Of a DNA stretch of 64,000 nucleotides, positions 53,501-62,666 are shown piece by piece (position 1 is the first letter of the stretch; each line of letters begins with the position of its first letter). The stretch is taken from assembly GCA_030544225.1 (NCBI GenBank), contig CM060485.1:4774001-4838000 (forward strand). Direction: 5' to 3'. Under the pieces are notes generated by a model. It did no database searches. It saw only the letters and a list, made by a program, of their open reading frames with translations, and had not been told where the DNA came from. This DNA is from Skeletonema marinoi (Eukaryota; Bacillariophyta; Thalassiosirophyceae; Thalassiosirales; Thalassiosiraceae). The translations under genes were made by a program, and so were the position numbers.

Positions 53501-56500
53501 CGCTGTGAATATGACAATCAACAGCTTCTAGCGACCCATTAAAGTTGGCCATGCTAGTACAGAAGCATCTTTTTCATGGCTCAAGCATTGTTTGGGTGTA
53601 ACGGCGTCGCTACAACGTCGTTGGTGACCTGATGAGGCATCTGAGACGGCCGGGAGCGACTCTCTAGCACCATATCGTATCTCACGCTGTGAATATGACA
53701 ATCAACAGCTTCTAGCGACCCATTAAAGTTGGCCATGATAGTATAGAAGCATCTTTTTCATGGCTCAAGCATTGTTTGGGTGTAACGGCGTCGCTACAAC
53801 GTCGTTGGTGACCTGATGAGGTCCAATTTAGGGACGGCCGGGAGCAACTCTCTAGCACCATATCGTATCTCACGCTGTGAATATGTCAATCAACAGCTTC
53901 TAGCGACCCATTAAAGTTGGCCATGCTAGTATAGAAGCATCTTTTTCATGGCTCAAGCATTGTTTGGGTGTAACGGCGTCGCTACAACGTCGTTGGTGAC
54001 CTGATGAGGCATCTGAGACGGCCGGGAGCGACTCTCTAGCACCATATCGTATCTCACGCTGTGAATATGACAATCAACAGCTTCTACCATAGCGACCCAT
54101 TAAAGTTGGCCATGATAGTATAGAAGCATCTTTTTCATGGCTCAAGCATTGTTTGGGTGTAACGGCGTCGCTACAACGTCGTTGGTGACCTGATGAGGTC
54201 CAATTTGGGGACGGCTGGGAGCAACTCTCTAGCACCATATCGTATCTCACGCTGTGAATATGACAATCAACAGCTTCTAGCGACCCATTAAAGTTGGCCA
54301 TGCTAGTATAGAAGCATCTTTTTCATGGCTCAAGCATTGCTTGGGTGTAACGGCGTCGCTACAACGTCGTTGGTGACCTGATGAGGCATCTGAGACGGCC
54401 GGGAGCGACTCTCTAGCACCATATCGTATCTCACGCTGTGAATATGACAATCAACAGCTTCTAGCGACCCATTAAAGTTGGCCATGCTAGTATAGAAGCA
54501 TCTTTTTCATGGCTCAAGCATTGTTTGGGTGTAACGGCGTCGCTACAACGTCGTTGGTGACCTGATGAGGCATCTGAGACGGCCGGGAGCGATTCTCTAG
54601 CACCATATCGTATCTCACGCTGTGAATATGACAATCAACAGCTTCTAGCGACCCATTAAAGTTGGCCATGCTAGTATAGAAGCATCTTTTTCATGGCTCA
54701 AGCATTGTTTGGGTGTAACGGCGTCGCTACAACGTCGTTGGTGACCTGATGAGGCATCTGAGACGGCCGGGAGCGACTCTCTAGCACCATATCGTATCTC
54801 ACGCTGTGAATATGACAATCAACAGCTTCTAGCGACCCATTAAAGTTGGCCATGCTAGTATAGAAGCATCTTTTTCATGGCTCAAGCATTGCTTGGGTGT
54901 AACGGCGTCGCTATAACGTCGTTGGTGACCTGATGAGGTCCAATTTAGGGACGGCCGGGAGCAACTCTCTAGCACCATATCGTATCTCACGCTGTGAATA
55001 TGTCAATCAACAGCTTCTAGCGACCCATTAAAGTTGGCCATGATAGTATAGAAGCATCTTTTTCATGGCTCAAGCATTGTTTGGGTGTAACGGCGTCGCT
55101 ACAACGTCGTTGGTGACCTGATGAGGCATCTGAGACGGCCGGGAGCGACTCTCTAGCACCATATCGTATCTCACGCTGTGAATATGACAATCAACAGCTT
55201 CTAGCGACCCATTAAAGTTGGCCATGATAGTATAGAAGCATCTTTTTCATGGCTCAAGCATTGTTTGGGTGTAACGGCGTCGCTACAACGTCGTTGGTGA
55301 CCTGATGAGGTCAATTTAGGGACGGCCGGGAGCGACTCTCTAGCACCATATCGTATCTCACGCTGTGAATATGACAATCAACAGCTTCTAGCGACCCATT
55401 AAAGTTGGCCATGATAGTATAGAAGCATCTTTTTCATGGCTCAAGCATTGTTTGGGTGTAACGGCGTCGCTACAACGTCGTTGGTGACCTGATGAGGCAC
55501 TTGAGACGGCCGGGAGCGACTCTCTAGCACCATATCGTATCTCACGCTGTGAATATGACAATCAACAGCTTCTAGCGACCCATTAAAGTTGGCCATGATA
55601 GTATAGAAGCATCTTTTTCATGGCTCAAGCATTATTTGGGTGTAACGGCGTCGCTACAACGTCGTTGGTGACCTGATGAGGTCCAATTTAGGGACGGCAA
55701 CTCTCTAGCACCATATCGTATCTCACGCTGTGAATATGACAATCAACAGCTTCTAGCGACCCATTAAAGTTGGCCATGCTAGTATAGAAGCATCTTTTTC
55801 ATGGCTCAAGCATTGTTTGGGTGTAACGGCGTCGCTACAACGTCGTTGGTGACCTGATGAGGTCCAATTTGGGGACGGCCGGGAGCAACTCTCTAGCACC
55901 ATATCGTATCTCACGCTGTGAATATGACAATCAACAGCTTCTAGCGACCCATTAAAGTTGGCCATGATAGTATAGAAGCATCTTTTTCATGGCTCAAGCA
56001 TTGCTTGGGTGTAACGGCGTCGCTACAACGTCGTTGATGACCTGATGAGGCATCTGAGACGGCCGCCAGGTCGACTCTCTAGCACCATATCGTATCTCAC
56101 GCTGTGAATATGACAATCAACAGCTTCTAGCGACCCATTAAAGTTGGCCATGATAGTATAGAAGCATCTTTTTCATGGCTCAAGCCTTGCTTGGGTGTAA
56201 CGGCGTCGCTACAACGTCGTTGGTGACCTGATGAGGTCCAATTTAGGGACGGCCGGGAGCAACTCTCTAGCACCATATCGTATCTCACGCTGTGAATATG
56301 ACAATCAACAGCTTCTAGCGACCCATTAAAGTTGGCCATGCTAGTATAGAAGCATCTTTTTCATGGCTCAAGCATTGTTTGGGTGTAACGGCGTCGCTAC
56401 AACGTCGTTGGTGACCTGATGAGGTCCAATTTAGGGACGGCCGGGAACAACTCTCTAGCACCATATCGTATCTCACGCTGTGAATATGACAATCAACAGC

Positions 56501-56757
56501 TTCTAGCAACCCATTAAAGTTGGCCATGATAGTATAGAAGCATCTTTTTCATGGCTCAAGCATTGCTTGGGTGTAACGGCGTCGCTACAACGTCGTTGGT
56601 GACCTGATGAGGTCAATTTAGGGACGGCCGGGAGCAACTCTCTAGCACCATATCGTATCTCACGCTGTGAATATGACAATCAACAGCTTCTAGCGACCCA
56701 TTAAAGTTGGCCATGATAGTATAGAAGCATCTTTTTCATGGCTTAAGCATTGCTTGG
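47557..56757 (+). repeat. Large satellite array, about 49 units of about 187 bp, with higher-order repeats
   Basis: Units share accatatcgtatctcacgctg, tgaatatgacaatcaacagc, ttctagcgacccattaaagt, tggccatg, agaagcatctttttcatggc, tcaagcattg, ggtgtaacggcgtcgct and gacctgatgagg. Two main types differ after gatgagg: tccaatttagggacggc or catctgagacggcc. Blocks of several units recur with almost no change: offset 1296 (49436 and 50732), offset 2045 (52029 and 54074, both with an extra ccat in cttctaccatagcg), offset 2608 (50732 and 53340) and offset 7806 (47947 and 55753). The first two units after the LINE are intermediate with the left block. The array stops in mid-unit at 56757. Confidence 0.95.
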
Positions 56758-57288
56758 GTAGGACTATTGTGCGTCCGCGCTGAACTCCGTTCTGACTGGT
56801 AGAAAGAAGAAATCTTCCAATTTAAGACTTAATGAACATAAATATAAACTAGGAGCCCATCTCCTAGTCGTCACAACCCAGTGTGCGACCAACCGCTCAA
56901 CCAGCGGTATGATCAAATTCTTAATGGGGGAATATCTACCCAATCTCGTTCTATCCTTGTAAATGCACAGCCACAGCATCGCAAGAAGAGTAGTCTTGCA
57001 TTATCCTCAAAACTGACTACTGTTTGCCCTCATGTCCCTAGTTCGAAGGAATCATCTGAACATGAGGACTTGTTTACAAGTAGTCAGTCTTATAAAAGAA
57101 ACACCGCAGAACCAGTTTCACCTTCAGAAAAATCGCTTGTCCCAAGCCCTCATGTCCCTAGTTCGAAGGAATCATCTGAACATGAGTGCTTGTTTAGGGT
57201 AGACAAACTGACCAATCGTCACGTTCACGTCGACCAACAGTATTTTAGTCAGGAAGACGCCCGGCAATACGATTTAAGCAGAAACCAC
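56757..57288 (+). repeat. 532-bp long repeat, copy 1 (truncated at the satellite edge)
   Basis: As far as I could compare by eye it is identical to 57816-58347 (constant offset of 1059). It starts exactly where the satellite unit ends (ttggg/taggactattg). It contains aatcttccaatttaag, ctcaaccagcggtatgatc, ttcttaatgggggaa, a TATAAAAG box (57101) and two internal copies of catgtccctagttcgaagga. Related sequence lies at the palindrome near 62.6-64 kb. A 170-codon frame is open in it but has no ATG at its start, so coding is doubtful. Confidence 0.85.
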
Positions 57289-57815
57289 TTTCAGCACCAA
57301 AGAGAACCAAGAAATACCCACATGAAATCCAAAAAAAGATACCAATACAACTCCTCGAATCAAAACTTCGCCTCGAAACTAAACTTCATTTGAAGCATAA
57401 TCTCATTCCAATAAAAAGGGGTGGGTGGGTGGGAGAAAAATAATAAAGCGCCAGCTATTTCCTCAAGTAAATAGTAGATCAATCTGCTCAGTATGAAGAT
57501 TACTCTGCTCGCTTGCCGTAGATTTGCTCAAATAGGTTGTGTTCATTGCGTCTCTTCATTGTTGATTTTTCCAGTCGACAAGTGATGACGTCATGACATG
57601 TAACGTTACATTGCTGTTTACTGTGACATTCATCCAAGAATCTGCTGCTGCTAACTTCGATCTGGATAATCCAAATCGACTCTCAAGCTTGGCTCTGTCG
57701 CCATTTCTCACGCAAGCATCAATTCAAGAATGGTAAACCTTATCACTCGACAGCCATCACGTCGTCCAGCTTGTCCTTCTTCCCGTATACCAGCTAAACC
57801 AAAGTGGTACGACTC
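57289..57815. other. Spacer between the two 532-bp repeats
   Basis: From 57418 (GGGGTGGGTGGGTGGG then agaaaaa) this spacer is related to the right palindrome arm at 63342: both carry agctatttcctcaagtaaat, agtagatca-tctgctcagta and gttcattgcg, and later ccagctaaacc-tggtacgactcggta. So copy 2 has an upstream part that copy 1 has lost. A TGACGTCA palindrome is at 57586. No gene is recognised. Confidence 0.6.
57418..57433 (+). other. G-quadruplex motif in the long-repeat family
   Basis: GGGGTGGGTGGGTGGG is followed by agaaaaa, the same arrangement as at 63337 and 44743. It marks the outer end of the homology between this repeat and the palindrome arm. Confidence 0.8.
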
Positions 57816-58347
57816 GGTAGGACTATTGTGCGTCCGCGCTGAACTCCGTTCTGACTGGTAGAAAGAAGAAATCTTCCAATTTAAGACTTAATGAACATAA
57901 ATATAAACTAGGAGCCCATCTCCTAGTCGTCACAACCCAGTGTGCGACCAACCGCTCAACCAGCGGTATGATCAAATTCTTAATGGGGGAATATCTACCC
58001 AATCTCGTTCTATCCTTGTAAATGCACAGCCACAGCATCGCAAGAAGAGTAGTCTTGCATTATCCTCAAAACTGACTACTGTTTGCCCTCATGTCCCTAG
58101 TTCGAAGGAATCATCTGAACATGAGGACTTGTTTACAAGTAGTCAGTCTTATAAAAGAAACACCGCAGAACCAGTTTCACCTTCAGAAAAATCGCTTGTC
58201 CCAAGCCCTCATGTCCCTAGTTCGAAGGAATCATCTGAACATGAGTGCTTGTTTAGGGTAGACAAACTGACCAATCGTCACGTTCACGTCGACCAACAGT
58301 ATTTTAGTCAGGAAGACGCCCGGCAATACGATTTAAGCAGAAACCAC
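57816..58347 (+). repeat. 532-bp long repeat, copy 2
   Basis: Identical to copy 1 over its length by eye. Beyond the repeat, 58348-58560 is related to the reverse complement of 62385-62600 (agactcaactgtcccga, ggcatgtaagccaca), so the family extends further than the 532 bp. The 181-codon frame across it has no ATG near its start. Confidence 0.85.
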
Positions 58348-58560
58348 GTTCGTCAAAGAAAGAATCGAAAACCCCCATCACCTCCGTACCGAGACTCAAC
58401 TGTCCCGAGCACCATGGCAGCTCTCTCCTATTGTTGTAATGTCCCTTCTCTCCGGGCGCTTGGCAAGCACCCTCCATGGACATAGGATTAGCTCCACATT
58501 CGCGGCATGTAAGCCACAACATCTGCTTGTGCAGATTCCTAGTTCGATTGAATCAAAGAG

Positions 58561-59093
58561 TATACCTCTTTTTCATCGTCCCAAACTATCCCCACTCATT
58601 CATCGCGCGTTGCAATGAATTGCTTAATTTGGCTTGCTTGAGTCTCGCTGGTCTGCATAGTGTTCTTGTTTTAAATGCAGATGGACGCAAGGAACATCAA
58701 GTCTTGAAGATGCCTCCGTAGGCAAAGCCAATCTATCCACCACCAAAGCAACTGAAAGGAAAGTCATGTTATCAACTATCCCACGTTGCATCCCCATCGC
58801 TCAATGATCATCTTCGCTGGGCATTTTACTCATTCTCTTCCTTGATGACTTAAAGGTCATCAACTCTATTCGACATCAGGAGTGCTGTAATCTGAGGTTG
58901 TCTATTCCTCATCCTCCTCTCAGTCGACCACTTGTCGTCCATCATCAAATACCTTCCAGCCGAAGGAGCAATCCTTCTGCTTTCATTGAAACTGACTCTG
59001 GATCATCATCGAATGATTTCTTATCCAACCTCAAAACCCCCCCTCTAATCTAACCTGAGTCAGCAAAGCGTTGAATACTTCACGTGGTAGTAT
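58561..59093. other. Repeat-rich DNA without recognisable genes
   Basis: Short frames only. The sequence actgactctggatcatcatc and its neighbours (58985) recur near 60736, showing that this region shares dispersed repeats with the one further right. Confidence 0.4.
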
Positions 59094-59512
59094 CATCAGA
59101 GGGCATCGCCATCACCAACGTGACATCGACCAGCGGTGCGTTATTTATATCCACCTTCCGCCGCTGTCTTTCCATCAACCGGCCAGCTTGCTTGAGTCCA
59201 CTTACTGAATAGTATTTGTAATAAATATACGTCCTCAGAGGGCATCAGCATCACCAACGTGACATCGACCAGCGGTGCGTTATTTATATCCACCTTCCGC
59301 CGCTGTCTCCCCATCAACCGGCCAGCTTGCTTGAGTCCACTTAACTGCATAGTATTTGTAATAAATACACGTCATCAGAGGGCATCCGCATCACCAACGT
59401 GACATCGACCAGCGGTGCGTTATTTATATCCACCTTCTGCCGCTGTCTCCCCATTAACCGGTTCGCTTGCTTGAGTCCACTTACTGAATAGTATTTGAAT
59501 AAATACACGTCA
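59094..59512 (+). repeat. 139-bp tandem repeat, 3 copies
   Basis: Units start at 59094, 59233 and 59373. Each has cagagggcatc, caccaacgtgacatcgacca, gcggtgcgttatttatatcc, ccgctgtct and gcttgcttgagtccactt, with few differences. Minus-strand frames across it are the result of the repeat, not evidence of a gene. Confidence 0.85.
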
Positions 59513-61140
59513 AAATCAGCACCCACAAATTTTGATGGATGCCACCGTAGACAAACAAAGCATGCGTTTCCACCACTGAAACGACGACTGAAGTAAGGCG
59601 TGTGGCGGCCCTCCTTCGCCGCATCCCCAACAACCTGGCTTGCTGATGTCCACTGAACTGCACAGTATGAGGAGTGCAACGTCAGGGTCCGCCTCAACAA
59701 TTCCGTTGAAGCCACCCTTTGCCAAGCTCTTTTCCCGAAAATAGGTTACATGGCCACCTCGACCACCACCACACACAACTGAAGGTACGCCTTTCTTCCT
59801 CCTTTCTCTGTCTCCATCATAGGCAAAACAACCTTTACCACCACCAAAGCAACTGAAGGTAGGTTTGTAGCAACATCCCTCCCTCGCTTCCTCCGTCTCC
59901 ACATCAAAATAGCTTGCTGGTGTCTACTGTGCTGCATAGTATGTGTAGGTCGCCATACATCACCATCAGCACCAACAAACGTTAGACTGCCCCCACAGGC
60001 CAATCAAACTTTTCCTCCATTAGAAAAACGACTGAGAACTGACTCTCCATCGCTATTAGAAAAACGACTGAGAACTGACTCTCCATCGCTATCCCCACAC
60101 TTAGCTGGCTTGATCGAGTCTGCTGATTGCTTGGCGTATCGAGTGATTCGATACACGTCATGGTGATCAACATCGTCAAATCTATCAGATGCCACTGATT
60201 CCGTGGGAAAAGTTTCTCAATCTCTTCATTGATGACGCCGAAGCCATCAATCCAATTCGACTTCAGGCTCCAACAACGTAGGTTCAACTGATGAAGTTGA
60301 GCTGTTAAGGTAACGCCACCGGAGTGCATGCAACTAAATTGCTGGGTTCTCTCGGTATAAAAGGCATCAGACGAATAGCAAGCGTCAGAGTCGAAGACAA
60401 GCGGCACAACCGAAGGGAGTGCGGCGAAGGTAAATCCTCGTAATTCAACTACAGACTGTGCGTTGAAGCTATCATGAAGCAACGCCGCCGGAGTGCATGC
60501 AACTAAATTGCTGGGTTCTCGCGGCATAACGAGGCGGTCATAATAGACATGTCAAAGTCGAAGTTTTGAGGAAGAATGGGCGAAGCCAATGCACTGTCGG
60601 AGAAAGATGGCACGGCATGAAGATAGTAGGCAGTCTTGACGGAAAACGCTGATAATAACTTCAAAGAGAAGCGACCAACCGATAAGCTGGCATGAAGATA
60701 TATCCGAGCAGAGGATCAAAACCCTCCGCCACCATAACTGACTCTGGATCATCATCGAATGATTTCTATCCAACCCCAACACCCCCCTCAAGACATACCC
60801 AGAGTTAGTGAAGCTACAACAATTCCACGTCCCACGTCAAAGGAAGGCGACGATATAATCGAAAAGAACCTTTCCATCACATAATAACGACTATGGAACC
60901 GCAAGGATGCACAGCCATTCAGGTTTCATGAAACTATCCACTACAATAAGTTGTGTAAAAGACTACCTCATCCACCCACCGCCCGTGATTACAACATGTG
61001 TTGCAGACAAGCTCTAGCTGCATGCTCCATGAGATATCATCGCCAGCCAAATTTCTCTCCACAGCATCATCGGGGACTTCATGTACGCACCAGGTCGTGC
61101 CGTGTCATGTTGTCATGTCACCCTCCGCTCATTTCCCCCA
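59513..61140. other. Repeat mosaic without recognisable genes
   Basis: It holds a 36-bp tandem pair (60020-60091, with aaaacgactgagaactgact), a 50-bp direct pair (ccggagtgcatgcaactaaa at about 60318 and 60488) and many degenerate minus-strand frames with low-complexity translation. No protein family or RNA gene was recognised. Confidence 0.45.
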
Positions 61141-61442
61141 ACAACCTGATTCAGTGACTAGTGTTATCATCACTGATCAAGACGGAGAGGGCTTTACGCC
61201 CATTTGGTTGCGACACCAATGTATCATCTTATTTCCGTACATCGAAGAAATCACCGCCACCGCAATACCAACGCCTCCTAAATGTCAGTCCAAGGCCCAC
61301 ACAGATAAAATCGACACTAAAAGTGTAATGACATGCGCCTTCACAACTAACTGACGAGCCGTGAATATGTTAGCCGGTAGTACAACCTTCCTCCCCTAGA
61401 ACAATGCCCGAGAGGGACGAGGGACGAGCACCAAGAGGGCGC
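61141..61442 (+). repeat. 300-bp direct repeat, copy 1
   Basis: Related at roughly 85-90 percent by eye to 61613-61911. Shared words include acggagagggctttacgccc, atttggttg, aatcaccgccaccgcaatac, cgacactaaaagtgtaatg, ttagccggtagtacaacctt and gagcacc-agagggcgc at the end. No coding potential is evident. Confidence 0.8.
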
Positions 61443-61612
61443 ATGCTCCAACCTACAAATTCCTTCGATCCCAACATATTATGTGTCAGGAGACAACATA
61501 ATAACCACGTGATCACCTATGGAAACTTCCACCACTCCACTATCTCTCCGCTTCGAGAGAACCAACACAACGGTAAGGGTGCAACAATCAGATTTTAGAT
61601 AGTTCCACCCAC

Positions 61613-61911
61613 ACAACCTGACCATTAACTAGTGTTATTATCACTGATCAATACGGAGAGGGCTTTACGCCCATTTGGTTGTAACTCCATTGTAACATCT
61701 TATTTCCGTATATTGAAAAAATCACCGCCACCGCAATACCAACGCCTCATACGTCAGTGAAAAGAACCAAACAGATACACTCGACACTAAAAGTGTAATG
61801 TCATGCGCTTAACACCAACTGTACGAGCCGCAAATATATTAGCCGGTAGTACAACCTTCCCCCCCTAGAACAATGTCCGTGAGGGGCGAGGAACGAGCAC
61901 CGAGAGGGCGC
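61613..61911 (+). repeat. 300-bp direct repeat, copy 2, ending at a tRNA-like 3' piece
   Basis: Second copy of the repeat that starts at 61141. It ends at agagggcgc, seven bases before the tRNA-like sequence at 61918. The spacer between copies is about 170 bp of unique DNA. Confidence 0.8.
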
Positions 61912-61917
61912 GTTGGC

Positions 61918-61945
61918 GCAGGTTCGAATCCTGCCGATGTCACCA
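61918..61945 (+). other. tRNA 3'-end fragment including CCA
   Basis: GCAGG-TTCGAAT-CCTGC is a perfect 5-bp T stem and 7-base T loop. It is followed by seven bases (cgatgtc) of acceptor strand, a discriminator A and CCA, the exact geometry of a tRNA 3' end. The matching 5' acceptor strand (gacatcg), D arm and anticodon are absent upstream, so it is a fragment, not a gene. Nuclear tRNA genes do not encode CCA, so the copy may come from mature tRNA or from an organellar or bacterial-type tRNA. Confidence 0.65.
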
Positions 61946-62446
61946 AGCCTGCCTCACGTAGTAGTTTGTTTGCGAGGAAAGTTCAAAAGTGAGAACAATG
62001 AAGACTACCATATTATGTGTGTGGCAAACAAGACTAGGTCGGGAATTGAGCTTAGATGGTGGATTGAAAAACTGCTGTCTATTACTACCGATGAGGGTCG
62101 GGATGCAGGACCGGCTTTTGCTTCCAGAGCGGGAAACTTGGCATCATCTACGGATTATGATGCAGTTTTCAGGGTTTATCTTAAGCAGGTGCAGAGCGAT
62201 ACCAACTTGATCCAGGACGATCATGACGTTGATATGCATTACGGGATTAGTCGAACACCGAGAAAGTCAGCCGAGACTCGAGCAAAGCAAGCCAAACTAG
62301 ATGACTCGATGCAGGATGCTATGAACAGATGGAGGACATTTGAAAATGCGAGGGGTGGACGCCCAAAGTTCAAACACACTCGAGATCTGTATGCAGATGC
62401 TGTGGCTTACATGCCGCTTACGTGGAGCTACTCCTATGCCCTTTGA
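61937..62446 (+). CDS. Tyrosine-recombinase-like C-terminal fragment
   Basis: The frame from ATG 61937 gives 169 residues, and it is open through the tRNA-like piece to its left. The C-terminal half (YGISRTPRKSAETRAKQAKL, MNRWRTFENARGG, HTRDLYADAVAYMPLTW) has the order expected of the end of tyrosine recombinases of mobile elements in algae: a conserved Arg region with small residues, an N/G-R-W motif and a late Tyr. The N-terminal domain and the first catalytic Arg are not identifiable, so the gene is a remnant. It may derive from a Crypton-type or related element. The assignment is by pattern only. Confidence 0.45.
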   Translation: MSPSLPHVVVCLRGKFKSENNEDYHIMCVANKTRSGIELRWWIEKLLSITTDEGRDAGPAFASRAGNLASSTDYDAVFRVYLKQVQSDTNLIQDDHDVDMHYGISRTPRKSAETRAKQAKLDDSMQDAMNRWRTFENARGGRPKFKHTRDLYADAVAYMPLTWSYSYAL

Positions 62447-62666
62447 GGCACGTTGCCGACGTGTCGTGGAGAATGGGTATTTCAACCGGTAGGAGTAGGC
62501 TGCCAATGGTTCGGGACTGATGAGTCTCGATATGGAGGAGATGGGGTTTTTATCTTTCTGTCTTTGACTGAATGTGGTTTCTGTTGAAATCGCAAGGGCG
62601 GGCGACTTCTGACTAAGATATTGTTGGTCGACGTGAACGTGACGATTGGTCAGTTTGTCTACCCCA
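62447..62666 (-). repeat. Extension of the long-repeat family, minus orientation
   Basis: Reverse complement of sequence like 58260-58480, including gtagacaaactgaccaatcg and the region around cgtgaacgtgacgattgg. It joins the left palindrome arm, so the whole stretch 62380-63325 is a minus-oriented member of the long-repeat family. Confidence 0.7.

Noticed and set aside
47947-56527. Series of 70-75 codon minus-strand frames in the satellite
   Set aside because: They are by-products of a 187-bp unit, which is not a multiple of three, and are conserved only as far as the DNA repeat is. No family resemblance.
47557-56757. Hammerhead ribozyme in each satellite unit (ctgatgag box plus stem)
   Set aside because: The conserved GAAA that must follow stem II is missing in every unit examined, and no cleavage-site context could be placed, on either strand.
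47557-56757. C/D snoRNA in the satellite (tgatga as C box)
   Set aside because: Position one of the C box is C rather than a purine, and a D box (ctga) in the right place with a closing stem is absent from most units.
45094-56757. CRISPR array
   Set aside because: Units are 187 bp with similar sequence throughout, not short repeats with unique spacers, and the genome is eukaryotic.
56881-58485. 170-181 codon plus-strand frames in the 532-bp repeats as genes
   Set aside because: No ATG near the start of either frame; the sequence is low in complexity and its conservation follows the DNA repeat.
59141-60527. Minus-strand frames of up to 181 codons in the repeat mosaic
   Set aside because: They span tandem repeats, overlap one another in several frames and show no conserved family.
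61870-61945. Complete tRNA gene
   Set aside because: T arm and 3' acceptor strand are perfect, but no 5' acceptor complement, D arm or anticodon arm is found upstream.
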